From Pseudoflavonifractor sp. AF19-9AC (GTDB lineage Bacteria; Bacillota; Clostridia; Oscillospirales; Oscillospiraceae), in the NCBI RefSeq assembly GCF_003478995.1, contig NZ_QUGI01000002.1:310536-374535 (forward strand): a stretch of 64,000 nt of DNA. Direction: 5' to 3'. Under the pieces are notes generated by a model. It worked only from the letters and a program-made list of their open reading frames with translations, did not search any database and was not told the origin of the DNA. This document shows, piece after piece, positions 24,461 to 32,402 of the stretch (positions within the stretch are counted from its first letter, which is position 1; each line of letters starts with the position of its first letter). The position numbers were made by a program, and so were the translations under genes.

Positions 24461-24503
24461 ATTATAATTCCATCTCACTAATTAGTCAATAGTTTAAACT
24501 ATT
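24461..24503 (-). promoter_or_regulatory. symporter promoter with a perfect 16-bp palindrome at the -35 edge
   Basis: On the minus strand TTGACT (24489-24484) and TATAAT (24466-24461) are 17 bases apart. AATAGTTTAAACTATT at 24488-24503 is a perfect palindrome touching the -35 box, a good activator or repressor site. Confidence 0.8.
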
Positions 24504-24544
24504 AAAGTGAATAATTTTTCTGTTTTTTTATTTACGGCGAATAA

Positions 24545-24582
24545 AAAACCGCGGGATGGAGCACGCTCCATCCCGCGGTTTT
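24545..24582. terminator. strong terminator closing the phage-like operon
   Basis: AAAACCGCGGGATGGAGC (24545-24562) pairs with GCTCCATCCCGCGGTTTT (24565-24582). On the minus strand further T residues follow. It lies 21 bases past the last phage-like gene and separates the cluster from the symporter promoter. Confidence 0.85.
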
Positions 24583-24603
24583 CATGCAGATCACTGCCGC
24601 TGT

Positions 24604-25173
24604 TTAGGAATCTCCCACATAGGTCTCCAGCTGCTCCCAGGTCAAATCCAGGGCTTCGATATCGGCCCAGCAGGAGAATTTTGCCTCCAGCTCCGCCCAG
24701 GTTAGGTACCAGAACCAGTACTCAATGGCCAGATGGGCGGGGAGGATGTCCTCCACAATTTTCTTCAGCCGCTCAAAGCCCTCGGGCACGCCGGCGGTGC
24801 CGGGGAAGCGCACCTGCACCGTGCCCACACCGGTCTCCTCCACCCACGCGGGAATGCCGCAGCCGGAAATGGTGTCGTTGATGGCCTGCGGAGTAAAGCT
24901 GTCCCCGCCGATGCGCAGCAGGGCGGCCAGGGCCTGGCCCAGCTCCTCCGGGGTGCCCGCCGCCGGGCGGCGGACAAAGAGGCGGGCCAGATTCTCCAGC
25001 CCCCAGTCCCGGGCGGAGGTGAGGTCCACCTCCCGGCCCACCTCCTCCAGCGTCCCCTCGGCCCCGTCCAGGGCCGCTCCCTCCGTGTCCAGCTCGCCCC
25101 CGGAGAAGGGGGCCTCCAGATCGTAGACCCCCAGGGGGCGCAGCAGCTCTCTGAGATATTGGGCGTAGCTCAT
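24604..25173 (-). CDS. XkdU-like (DUF2313) baseplate protein
   Basis: A 189-residue protein whose opening YAQYLRELLRPLGVYDL and closing YWFWYLTWAELEAKF segments resemble the YmfQ/XkdU (DUF2313) group found after baseplate J in Mu- and PBSX-like tails. In those tails it joins the baseplate wedge and tail-fibre attachment region. It overlaps the end of the baseplate J gene by 4 bases. It is the last gene before the terminator, and no tail-fibre gene follows it. Confidence 0.8.
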   Translation of the reverse strand: MSYAQYLRELLRPLGVYDLEAPFSGGELDTEGAALDGAEGTLEEVGREVDLTSARDWGLENLARLFVRRPAAGTPEELGQALAALLRIGGDSFTPQAINDTISGCGIPAWVEETGVGTVQVRFPGTAGVPEGFERLKKIVEDILPAHLAIEYWFWYLTWAELEAKFSCWADIEALDLTWEQLETYVGDS

Positions 25174-26225
25174 ACCAATTCCTCCACCGTCAGGGTGCCC
25201 AGCACGGGCAGCACGTCAGAGGCCACCGCCACATCGGCGGCAGGGGCGGAGATGGCGTAGTTCTCCACGCCCTCGCAGCCGTAGACGAGGCTGCCCAGCT
25301 TGGCCAACAGCACGCTCTGGCCCAGGATTTTTCCGGTAAACCAGTCCCGCAGGGCCTGCTCCACCCCCTGCTCCACCGCCTGCTGGTCCCGGCCCTCCCC
25401 GGCCTTCACCCGCACAGTCACATCCACCGACACCGTCTCCGGGGCCCGCACCTGCACATCCACGGCAATCTCCCGCCGGGCCTGGAAGTACTCCGTCAGC
25501 TCACGCAGCAGCTCCTCCCCGGGCAGGCCGGAGAGGGTGGCCACCACCACATCCACGCTGCCTGTCCCTCGGGGGCGGGGCACCACCGCCGCGGCGGCCA
25601 CCCCGTCAAAGGACAGGGCGCTCTGCTCGTAGAAGGCGGCATTGGCCCCGTTGGGCAGGCGCTTGAAGGTGTCCAGCACCCGGGCCCGCAGGGCCTCATC
25701 GTCCTCCGCCTCCTCGCCGCCGGTGCAGGGCTCAGGATTGGTGCAGGACAGCACCCCCACCGGGGCCACCGCCATGGTCACAATGGTGCCCGCTCCCACG
25801 TTGCCCGCCGCACCCTCCGTGAGGGCCCGGACGGGCACATCGGCGGTCAGTTCTCCCGCGGAAATGACGCCCTCCTGGGTGGTCTCAAAGCGCACCAGGC
25901 CCACCGTCATGCACACGGTCCCCTGAGGGATGACCCGGTCCACCGCCGCCGTCTCTCCGGCGGTGAAGCGCACCACCCCCTGGGCGGCCACCGCGCCCTT
26001 CCGCTCCAGGCTTCTCAGCTGGGCGTGGCGGTCCAGATACCCCCCCTGGGCGGTCTGAGGGAAGGCCTGCCGGGCCACCCAGTCAGCCTGGACGTACAGG
26101 GCATACACCTGGGCAGCCACGGCGTACAGCCGGGCGGACAGGTCACAGCCCTCCACCGGCTCCAGCCCCGTGTACTGGCCAAACTGCTCCAGCATCTCCT
26201 TATAAATGGTCTCAACCGTTTTCAA
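25170..26225 (-). CDS. xkdT: baseplate J-like protein (XkdT)
   Basis: The 351-residue protein matches the baseplate J family. It has a helical start (ETIYKEMLEQFGQYTG), a beta-rich middle, and the typical segment TVTDVPVRALTEGAAGNVGAG-like region (ADVPVRALTEGAAGNVGAG at about 125-145), followed by DDEALRARVLDTFKRLPNGA. J forms the wedge ring that links the baseplate to the sheath in contractile tails. Length fits PBSX XkdT (348 residues). It follows the gp25-like gene. Confidence 0.92.
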   Translation of the reverse strand: MKTVETIYKEMLEQFGQYTGLEPVEGCDLSARLYAVAAQVYALYVQADWVARQAFPQTAQGGYLDRHAQLRSLERKGAVAAQGVVRFTAGETAAVDRVIPQGTVCMTVGLVRFETTQEGVISAGELTADVPVRALTEGAAGNVGAGTIVTMAVAPVGVLSCTNPEPCTGGEEAEDDEALRARVLDTFKRLPNGANAAFYEQSALSFDGVAAAAVVPRPRGTGSVDVVVATLSGLPGEELLRELTEYFQARREIAVDVQVRAPETVSVDVTVRVKAGEGRDQQAVEQGVEQALRDWFTGKILGQSVLLAKLGSLVYGCEGVENYAISAPAADVAVASDVLPVLGTLTVEELV

Positions 26226-26244
26226 CTTGCCGTCACCTCATTTT

Positions 26245-26589
26245 TCACAGATCCACCTGGGCGGTAAGGGTCTCCCCCCGCCACTCCAGGCGCACCACCA
26301 CCCGACCGCCGTTCTCTGTGTCCTGCCACTCCACCCGGGAGAGCTTCAGATCCGTCTCCTCCTCCAGGGCTTCGGCGGCGTACTGGGCGGCCAGGGCCTG
26401 GCGGGCGGAGGGTTTCTCCCTCAGCACCTGGTAGAGGCGGCTGCCCAGATTGGGACGGAAGGGCAGTCCGCCCCGCCGGGCGGTGAGGCGGAACAGCACC
26501 CGTGCCAGTACCTCCTGTGCCCCCTCCAGGGTGGTCAGTCCCCCCGCCCCGTTGGGTACATATTCGCCGTTTATCAGCTTCCGTTCCAT
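26245..26589 (-). CDS. gp25-like baseplate wedge protein (XkdS-like)
   Basis: A 114-residue protein similar in size and position to gp25/W baseplate proteins: GGLTTLEGAQEVLARVLFRLTA, RRGGLPFRPNLGSRLYQVLR, and a C-terminal beta pair RVVVRLEWRGETLTAQVDL. These proteins carry a lysozyme-like wedge role nucleating sheath assembly. It lies between the spike and baseplate J genes, the canonical order. Confidence 0.8.
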   Translation of the reverse strand: MERKLINGEYVPNGAGGLTTLEGAQEVLARVLFRLTARRGGLPFRPNLGSRLYQVLREKPSARQALAAQYAAEALEEETDLKLSRVEWQDTENGGRVVVRLEWRGETLTAQVDL

Positions 26590-26590
26590 C

Positions 26591-27001
26591 TTAACCTCCC
26601 ATGGCGCCCAACATCTCGCCCACGATCTCCCGGATGTACCGCTCCAGGTCCATGCCGTTGACCATAATGTGGCCGTTGAGCTCCAGGCTGCCCTGTCCCA
26701 GCCGCACCTGGCTGCTGCCGCCCCGGAGGCTCACCTCCCCGGGCTTCAGATCGGTCTCCTGCTGGACGGTGCCCACAATGCAGGGCAGCTCCCGCTCGCC
26801 CCCCGCCTTGAGCACCAGCACCTTTTCTCCCGCCGCCGGGCGCCAGCTGTACCCGCCGGGGGCGTAGACGCTGAGCCATCTCCGCTCCCCGCCCAGGGCC
26901 ACCCCCGCGGGGTCGCCCCCCAGGGTCACCGCCCCCAGCTCCGCCGCCGGCTCCTGCTGGACCGGCCTCCGTGTCCGTTCCGATGTCCACATACCCCTCA
27001 C
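26591..27001 (-). CDS. baseplate spike / gpV-like protein (XkdR-like)
   Basis: A 136-residue protein with an OB-like beta barrel (RWLSVYAPGGYSWRPAAGEKVLVL) and a short repetitive beta segment (GSSQVRLGQGSLELNGHIMVNG), as in the small central spike proteins of contractile tails. It ends in a helical membrane-like tail. Position right after the hub and before the gp25-like gene supports the call. It starts one base before the hub stop region, so translation is coupled. Confidence 0.75.
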   Translation of the reverse strand: MRGMWTSERTRRPVQQEPAAELGAVTLGGDPAGVALGGERRWLSVYAPGGYSWRPAAGEKVLVLKAGGERELPCIVGTVQQETDLKPGEVSLRGGSSQVRLGQGSLELNGHIMVNGMDLERYIREIVGEMLGAMGG

Positions 27002-27002
27002 C

Positions 27003-27953
27003 TCACATCACAAAGTCCGGCCGGGCCAGATCCAGCCGCGTCCAGTAGCCCCGCTCATCCATACCTACCGTGGCCTGAGCCACCCGGTAGCGGCCATTCC
27101 GATCCCACTCCTTGCGCTCCAGCACCACCAGGTCCCCCGGCCAGGCGCAGAAGGGCAGGGCCACCTCCACCTCCAGCCGCTCCAGCTGGGCCTTGGATTT
27201 GTCCAGCTGGAACTGGCCGGAGTAGCGCATGGTCTTGTAGGAGCTCCGCCCCGGCATGGTGATGACCCGCCGGGCCATACCTCCCCGGGCCAGAAAGTCC
27301 CCGTTTTCCACCGTCTGCACCGCGCCGGAGTACCGGTCCCGCACCAGCACCCGGGAGAGAACGCCATACCGCCGGTCCCGGCATACCAGTTTTGTCACCG
27401 GCACGCCGTCTCCCAGCACCCGCTCCTCTCCCTCCGTCCAGCCGGTGAGCACCAGCCGCCCTAGCTTGTCAAAGCGGGGTGCCACGCCGCCGTAGTACCG
27501 GGCAAAGTCGTAGACCACCGACCACTCGCTGCTGCCCACCGCCACCGAGAACTGGGACACGGCGGGCAGGCTGGCCCCCGGGGCCGCCGTGATGCCGTAG
27601 GGGGTCACGTGGTCCCGCAAAATGTCGGCCAGGGTGGCGGTCTCATAGTCCTGCCCCAGGGCCTCGTTGTCCAGAAGGCGGGCGGCCATCCCCCGGCCGG
27701 AGATCTCCATAATCTCCCCGTCGCTGTCCCGTGTGCGCTCGCACTCATCCACCAGGCCGGTAAAGACCCGCTCACCGTTGTCTTCCGCCTGAAATTCCAC
27801 CCACTCCCGTGGGTCGGTGTCGCTCCCCAACTTCCAGAGAAAGCGCAGCCAGAAGCTGTCACAGGGTACTCCGGCGGTGTAGTCCAGCTGCCAGGCCAGC
27901 AGGGACGGCAGCTGCCACCGCACCCCGGCCCGGTCAATGACATAGCCCGTCAC
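27003..27953 (-). CDS. xkdQ: tail hub protein (XkdQ, gp27/gpD-like)
   Basis: A 316-residue protein of the XkdQ/gpD hub family. It has an N-terminal beta domain (WQLPSLLAWQLDYTAGVPCDSFWLRF, within residues 10-40), then FQAEDNGERVFTGLVDECERTRD and SGRGMAARLLDNEALGQ, a segment shared by phage late-control D and hub proteins. The hub caps the tube at the baseplate. It overlaps the LysM gene by 4 bases. Confidence 0.88.
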   Translation of the reverse strand: MTGYVIDRAGVRWQLPSLLAWQLDYTAGVPCDSFWLRFLWKLGSDTDPREWVEFQAEDNGERVFTGLVDECERTRDSDGEIMEISGRGMAARLLDNEALGQDYETATLADILRDHVTPYGITAAPGASLPAVSQFSVAVGSSEWSVVYDFARYYGGVAPRFDKLGRLVLTGWTEGEERVLGDGVPVTKLVCRDRRYGVLSRVLVRDRYSGAVQTVENGDFLARGGMARRVITMPGRSSYKTMRYSGQFQLDKSKAQLERLEVEVALPFCAWPGDLVVLERKEWDRNGRYRVAQATVGMDERGYWTRLDLARPDFVM

Positions 27954-28528
27954 TTCACTCTCACCTCATCTCCCACATAAATGAGGTTGGGATTTTTAAT
28001 CTGGGGGTTGAGGGCGATGAGCTCGCTGAGGGTAAGCCCGTAGGTCTTGGCCAGCGCCCACAGGGTGTCTCCCTTCACCACCCGGTGGTACTGGGGAACA
28101 GAGGAGACCGACGCACTCTGTGTGCCCCCCTCCGTCCCGCCGGCAGAGCCGGTGACCCGGAGCACCAGGTCGCCCTCTGTGCTGTGGTCCTCCCAGAAGA
28201 CAAAGGAGTAGCGCACATAGTCGGGCCGGGGCTCCTGCTCCAGCCGCAGGGACACAAAGTAGGCGTTGGACACCTGCCACAGGGGATGGACCAGCAGCCC
28301 GGGCTTTTCCTCATAAAAGACGTTGGCCAGCATGCCGAACTGGCTGTACGCGTTTTCGCCCACAAACTCCCCCTCGCCCGCCATAATCCGGTTGGTCCGG
28401 CCCAGATTCTGCAGGCGGTAGAGCTCAAAGGGAATCTTGTGCACCACCAGCTCCTTGTTGTAGTCGATGGAGTACACCCTGGGGTTATGGGGCCAGATGT
28501 AGTTTTTGTATCGCATGGGGGACAGCAT
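27950..28528 (-). CDS. xkdP: LysM-containing tail protein (XkdP)
   Basis: The 192-residue protein starts with a domain containing KNYIWPHNPRVYSIDYNKEL (residues about 7-26), typical of XkdP, and ends in a LysM module (YHRVVKGDTLWALAKTYGLT at about 145-165, IKNPNLIYVGDEVRV at the end). LysM binds peptidoglycan, so this tail protein can help the tail engage the cell wall. In PBSX, xkdP follows the tape measure gene; here it follows only a 184-codon gene. Confidence 0.92.
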   Translation of the reverse strand: MLSPMRYKNYIWPHNPRVYSIDYNKELVVHKIPFELYRLQNLGRTNRIMAGEGEFVGENAYSQFGMLANVFYEEKPGLLVHPLWQVSNAYFVSLRLEQEPRPDYVRYSFVFWEDHSTEGDLVLRVTGSAGGTEGGTQSASVSSVPQYHRVVKGDTLWALAKTYGLTLSELIALNPQIKNPNLIYVGDEVRVK

Positions 28529-28558
28529 CCTGTGATCGCTCCCTTTCCGCTTGCTGTC

Positions 28559-29113
28559 TCAGTATAGAAAAAAGCCGCCGTCGTAGCGGCGGCTGTCCCG
28601 GCGGAAGGCCCGGTCCACCTGTTGGGCGGTGTCCAGCTCCCCGCCGGTGCCGTCCCGGCCTCTCTGGGCCCGCCCCACGGCGGTCCGGGCCAGGTCCTCC
28701 GCCTTCGTCCGGTCTCCGGTGGGGTGGACGGCAGACGCGCCCCGGGTCAGCGCTCCGGCCTGGGCGGCGCTCCGGTCCGCCCTCTGGAGGGCCCCGGCCA
28801 GGGGCCGGGCCTCAGGCCGGGCAATTTCCGGGGCAATCCCATCTTCCGCCCCGCCCCGGAGGGCCGTATTCATCGCTTCCTGGGCAAACTCCCGGGGCAG
28901 CCCCTGGGGAAGCCCGGCCTTTTCCTTGGGGGAGCGGTCCGTGTCCAACCGTTCGGTCTCAGGCTCCGCCCATGCCGTCTCGTCAATAGGGTAGGATTCC
29001 TCCCTCTCTGTCTCCCTGGGCCTTCCCCCGGCCAGGGCGTTTTCCGCCTGCCGGAGGGCCCACTCCAGGGCGTCCTCTTCCGGGCCCAGAAGCTGGGTCA
29101 GATAGTCGGTCAC
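28559..29113 (-). CDS. 184-aa protein in the tape-measure position, function unknown
   Basis: A polar, charged 184-residue protein rich in E, R, A and G. It has a short helical start (YLTQLLGPEEDALEWALRQA) and a distinctive C-terminus (RAFRRDSRRYDGGFFLY). It overlaps the preceding frame by 4 bases (ATGA). In PBSX-type tails a tape measure of over a thousand residues normally sits here; this protein lacks the long helical or hydrophobic blocks of a tape measure. It may be a very small replacement, a remnant or an unrelated tail-assembly factor. I do not recognise a family. Confidence 0.6.
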   Translation of the reverse strand: MTDYLTQLLGPEEDALEWALRQAENALAGGRPRETEREESYPIDETAWAEPETERLDTDRSPKEKAGLPQGLPREFAQEAMNTALRGGAEDGIAPEIARPEARPLAGALQRADRSAAQAGALTRGASAVHPTGDRTKAEDLARTAVGRAQRGRDGTGGELDTAQQVDRAFRRDSRRYDGGFFLY

Positions 29114-29370
29114 CGGTCCTCTCCCCCTCTCATCCGTTCAAACCGGTCCTGGTCAAAGGCGGCATTCACTCCGCCCTTCCCCCAGGAGCCTTGGGTCCGT
29201 CCGCACACCGGACAGCGTGCCTCCTCCGCCCGGGCTCGGCACTCCGGGCACAGGCGGTCGAGCTCCTCCTCCCGGTCCAGCAGCTGGTTGACCAGGCACC
29301 ACAGGTAGTCCCGGTCCTTCATCTCCCGGGCCCGGACTTCGGTGGGCAGGGCGGAAAAGTCCCTCAGCAC
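29110..29370 (-). CDS. tail-assembly chaperone extension, reached by -1 frameshift
   Basis: The 86-residue frame lies in the -1 frame relative to the chaperone and is open all the way back to the A9 run at 29407-29415. So it is most likely made as a fusion to the chaperone, like gpGT of lambda or the XkdN-type extensions. It contains a C-x2-C...C-x2-C pair (CPECRARAEEARCPVC), a probable zinc-binding element. A GTG at 29370 could start independent translation, but no strong ribosome site is seen. Confidence 0.65.
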   Translation of the reverse strand: MLRDFSALPTEVRAREMKDRDYLWCLVNQLLDREEELDRLCPECRARAEEARCPVCGRTQGSWGKGGVNAAFDQDRFERMRGGEDR

Positions 29371-29747
29371 CCGCCATCGAAGCCGCTCACCGGGCTGGTC
29401 ACGGAGTTTTTTTTTAGCTCTTCCAACTCCCCGTCGGTGAGGTTCAGCCCGGGGTTATTCTCCTCCCGGAACCGGGCCCACCGCCCGGCCAGGGCGGCAA
29501 TCTCCTCCACGGTGAGGGCGGAGAGCACCGCCCGGCCGTCTGCAAACACGGGGGTGTGGTCCTCGGCCTGCTCCAGGGCCCGGGCCAGCAGGCAGGCGTT
29601 GGAGCACAATGCCCGCTCCCGGTCCTCCTGGGCCAGCTCCCCCGCCTCCCGCCGGGCCTGGAGGACCTCCAGGGCGGACAGCAGCCGAAGCTCCATGCCG
29701 TTATTCAGGGGCAGCCGGTCCTGTCCCGCCAAAATGGAAGGGGCCAC
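29364..29747 (-). CDS. tail-assembly chaperone (XkdN-like)
   Basis: A 127-residue helical protein in the position of XkdN/gpG: directly after the tail tube gene. It begins around MAPSILAGQDRLPLNNGMEL and ends in LKKNSVTSPVSGFDGGC. The poly-A run encoding LKK is a slippery site, giving a short (this) and a long form. Such pairs act as chaperones that coat the tape measure during tail assembly. That a chaperone pair is kept while no tape measure is visible is puzzling. Confidence 0.75.
   Translation of the reverse strand: MAPSILAGQDRLPLNNGMELRLLSALEVLQARREAGELAQEDRERALCSNACLLARALEQAEDHTPVFADGRAVLSALTVEEIAALAGRWARFREENNPGLNLTDGELEELKKNSVTSPVSGFDGGC
29407..29415 (-). other. A9 slippery site for programmed -1 frameshift
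   Basis: On the minus strand the message reads CTA-AAA-AAA-AAC. A one-base slip back continues as KLRDQPGERLRWRVL and then into the 29110-29370 frame with no stop. Without the slip the ribosome ends 14 codons later. Position, run length and the two-form outcome match the conserved tail-chaperone frameshift of many phages. Confidence 0.75.
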
Positions 29748-29750
29748 CGG

Positions 29751-30140
29751 TTACACCTCCGTCTCAATGCGCCGGGTGGCCACCAGGGTGACCTCCTCCA
29801 GCACCATGCTGCCCAGGGTGGCGCTCTCCTCAATGGAGCTCCACTGGCAGCCGCTGTAAATGATTTTCCGGTCCGGCTTGCAGATGACCAGGGAGAAGCC
29901 GGACATGTTGTAAAAGTCGATGCCGTCCCGGATGGCCTCGTCGGTGGCGTACAGCCGCTTGAGCTGTACGGTGTGGACGGCCTGGCCGGGAATGGTGGCC
30001 ACCGGCTCCGATTCGCCGAAGGCCTCCACGGCGGTGCTGCTCTTGGTGGTCTTGGCGGTGTAGCTCTGCACCACGGCCACCCGGGTACCGTCCACTTCCA
30101 GATAGATGTCGCTGCTGGTGGGGAATCCTGCCACGCTCAT
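29751..30140 (-). CDS. xkdM: tail tube protein (XkdM)
   Basis: The 129-residue beta-rich protein starts with SVAGFPTSSDIYLEVDGTRVA, the typical opening of XkdM-type tube proteins, and includes YNMSGFSLVICKPDRKIIYS. The tube forms the inner channel inside the sheath. Start ATG 30140 follows TAGGAGGAAGTTTC. It lies 26 bases after the sheath stop. Confidence 0.9.
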   Translation of the reverse strand: MSVAGFPTSSDIYLEVDGTRVAVVQSYTAKTTKSSTAVEAFGESEPVATIPGQAVHTVQLKRLYATDEAIRDGIDFYNMSGFSLVICKPDRKIIYSGCQWSSIEESATLGSMVLEEVTLVATRRIETEV

Positions 30141-30166
30141 AGAAACTTCCTCCTATTCCTGCCCGC

Positions 30167-31225
30167 TCACACGGTGATATGGGCGGTCAGCCAGATCTGG
30201 TTGATGCCGTGGGCCACGGTGAAGGAGAAGTCCACCAGGCAGCGGGTGGGATCCTGGGTGTCCGCGGACACCTCCACCCCCTCATAGCCGGTGATAATCT
30301 CCTGCTTCAGCTTGTTTTCCAGCTCCAGCACCACCTGGGCCCGGATGGCGCTGCGGCTCTGGGCGGTGTTTTTGGCCCGGGCAAACTTGGTGCGCAGGGC
30401 GGTGCGGAGGGAGGGAATCACATCGTCCACCACCCGAATGGTGGCCAGGTCCCGCCAGGTGGCGTCCTGCACCTCGCCGGTCTTGGTCCGGGTGGTCACA
30501 CCCCGCACCACGGACACGATGCCGGACACACTCTCCACGGGGGTGACGCCCCCCAGAATGAGCAGGTCCAGGGCGTTGTCGTCGTAGCGCTGCTCCAGGC
30601 CATAGAGGCCCTTCAGCTCCGCACCCCCCAGGGGGATGGCGGGGTCGCTTTCCCCGGCCAGCACGCCTGCCACCGCCGCGGCCACACCCAGTCCGGAGAT
30701 GGCCTCCCCGTCCCGGTCCAGCCCGGCGGGGGCCACCAGCACCACCCGCTCACTGTTCAGGGCCTCCGCCCGGGCGATGAGGGCCTCCTCATCCTCCCCG
30801 GCGGCTCCCGCCACCACGCACAGCCGCTCCCGGCGGTTCTCCGCCGCCGTCACCGCGCTGTCCCGCAGCTTCTGCTGCACACTCTGGTCGGTGCTGCCGC
30901 ACAGCACCACCGCCAGGTCCTCCTCCTGCTCCAGCAGGGCAAAGGCGGCGTCGTAGCCCTCCTCGTTGGCCACCGCCACTGCCTTCACGCCGCCGGCGCC
31001 GTTTTTCAGGGCCAGGCGGATGAGCTCGGCCATATCCTCGTCCCCGTCGGAGCCGAAGACCGCCACTGCCTTCTCATAGCTGGTGATGGTCTGCACCTCG
31101 CCTGCCGTGGCCACGGTATTCACCGCCGCCAGGCCCACCAGTCTGCCCCCGCCGCTGCCCGAGACGATGGTGCTGGCGTCATAGGCCGAGTACACTCCCG
31201 GCCGCTGATGGGTTGTCACATTCAT
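30167..31225 (-). CDS. xkdK: contractile tail sheath protein (XkdK)
   Basis: A 352-residue sheath protein. The N-terminus HQRPGVYSAYDASTIVSG is the usual sheath opening, a variable middle domain follows, and the C-terminus contains SLRTALRTKFARAKNTAQSR and ends in THGINQIWLTAHITV-like sequence (VAHGINQIWLTAHITV). The sheath contracts to drive the tube through the envelope. Length is near the PBSX value (466) minus an insertion, so it is a compact variant. Confidence 0.9.
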   Translation of the reverse strand: MNVTTHQRPGVYSAYDASTIVSGSGGGRLVGLAAVNTVATAGEVQTITSYEKAVAVFGSDGDEDMAELIRLALKNGAGGVKAVAVANEEGYDAAFALLEQEEDLAVVLCGSTDQSVQQKLRDSAVTAAENRRERLCVVAGAAGEDEEALIARAEALNSERVVLVAPAGLDRDGEAISGLGVAAAVAGVLAGESDPAIPLGGAELKGLYGLEQRYDDNALDLLILGGVTPVESVSGIVSVVRGVTTRTKTGEVQDATWRDLATIRVVDDVIPSLRTALRTKFARAKNTAQSRSAIRAQVVLELENKLKQEIITGYEGVEVSADTQDPTRCLVDFSFTVAHGINQIWLTAHITV

Positions 31226-31722
31226 GCTTTTATGCCTCCTCGCAGTTCAAAATCGGTAAACAGCCCGTCGGCCTGCTCCGCCGCGCAGAGGTAGGCCCGG
31301 CACACCGCCTGGGTGCTCTGGCGCAGCAGCCGCTGCTGGGTGTCGAAGGTAAGCTCTCCCCAGGAGAACTCCTCCACGGCCAGCCCCTCCGGCGCGCCCA
31401 CCAGCAGGGCGGCGGATAATTGGTCTAAAAGGGCCTGGAAGGCCCCGTCCTCCGTCCCCTCCGGGGCGCAGAGGTCCAGGCCGAAGGTAAGGGTGGCCTC
31501 CCGGCCGTACCAGTCCTCCCACACCCCGTCCTCCCGCTGCCGCTGGCCCAGGTAGTCCTGAAAGCCCACCGGGGCCACCCGGCATCCCCGCAGGGATACC
31601 ACTGCCGTGGGTCCGCTGAGCTTCTGCCTCGCCCCGGTGTTCCAGGCGGGTACCGCCGCGGCGCCCTGCTCCGTCAGGTAGTCGGCAAGGGCCTTGGTAA
31701 TGCCCTGTACTCCCCCATTCAT
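31222..31722 (-). CDS. tail completion / tail terminator protein (XkdJ-like)
   Basis: A 166-residue protein immediately before the sheath gene, where PBSX has xkdJ. It starts NGGVQGITKALADYLTEQG and has an alpha-beta pattern like tail terminator proteins that cap the tail for head joining. It overlaps the previous gene and the sheath start by 4 bases each. The call is mostly positional. Confidence 0.65.
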   Translation of the reverse strand: MNGGVQGITKALADYLTEQGAAAVPAWNTGARQKLSGPTAVVSLRGCRVAPVGFQDYLGQRQREDGVWEDWYGREATLTFGLDLCAPEGTEDGAFQALLDQLSAALLVGAPEGLAVEEFSWGELTFDTQQRLLRQSTQAVCRAYLCAAEQADGLFTDFELRGGIKA

Positions 31723-32051
31723 ACGGTCCCCTCCTCATCCACGGGCCGCAACAGGGCCCAGAAGTGTCCGCCCGTCTCCGGCCCCACCGGATGGGCGGAC
31801 TGGACGGCGTAGCGCCCGCCCTGCCATTCCACCTGGTCTCCGTCCGCCAGAGGCACATCGGCGGGCCCCAGATATAAAAAGCGGTCCTCCCGCCGAAATC
31901 CCAGGGGAGAGGGGACCTGCTGGTCCTCGCTCTTCTGGAGCACCGGCTGGAGAAAGGCTTTTAGCGAAATTCCCTCGCCGCCCCCGGCGGGGTGGAGGGT
32001 AACCTCCTGCCCGTACCGGCTCAAAATGCTCTTCCACGCCCGGTCCGTCAT
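31719..32051 (-). CDS. head-tail joining protein (XkdH/I-like)
   Basis: A 110-residue small protein between the connector and the tail-terminator gene. It contains WKSILSRYGQEVTLHPAGG and a beta-rich centre (FLYLGPADVPLADGDQVEW), which is like head-closure proteins. Four-base ATGA overlaps on both sides show translational coupling. Called by position, with weak sequence support. Confidence 0.6.
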   Translation of the reverse strand: MTDRAWKSILSRYGQEVTLHPAGGGEGISLKAFLQPVLQKSEDQQVPSPLGFRREDRFLYLGPADVPLADGDQVEWQGGRYAVQSAHPVGPETGGHFWALLRPVDEEGTV

Positions 32052-32401
32052 CCCTCCACCCCCCGGAAGGCAAAGCCCGTCTCCCGCAGCCAGGGGGCCA
32101 GCAGCCGCTCGGCCTGCTCGCTCCGTCCGCCGCCGCTTTTCTCCCGCAGCTGGACGGACACCTCGCCGGCGGAAAAGGAGCTCACGTCCCCCTCTCCGGC
32201 GGCCCCGCTGAGGCCGTCCATGGCCATGAGAGCCGCCGCCAAAGGGAAAGCGGAGCCGCAGTCCTGGGGCGAGACGCCGGCCTTCAGCCGCCGCTGAAGG
32301 CTGTCCTGGGCGGCCTCAATGAGGGGGAGGAGCAGCGTGTCCTGCTCCTCCCCGGCGCCCATCTGGCGGCACAGGGCCAGAATTTCCTCGCCCAGCTCCA
32401 T
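32048..32401 (-). CDS. head-tail connector protein (gp6-like)
   Basis: About 117 residues, starting at ATG 32401 (MELGEEILALCRQMG), which follows the capsid stop directly; the open frame to 32491 runs inside the capsid gene. It is mostly helical with a short beta region (SFSAGEVSVQLREKSGG), as in HK97 gp6-type ring proteins joining head and tail. The function is inferred from position and size. Confidence 0.6.
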   Translation of the reverse strand: MELGEEILALCRQMGAGEEQDTLLLPLIEAAQDSLQRRLKAGVSPQDCGSAFPLAAALMAMDGLSGAAGEGDVSSFSAGEVSVQLREKSGGGRSEQAERLLAPWLRETGFAFRGVEG

Positions 32402-32402
32402 C

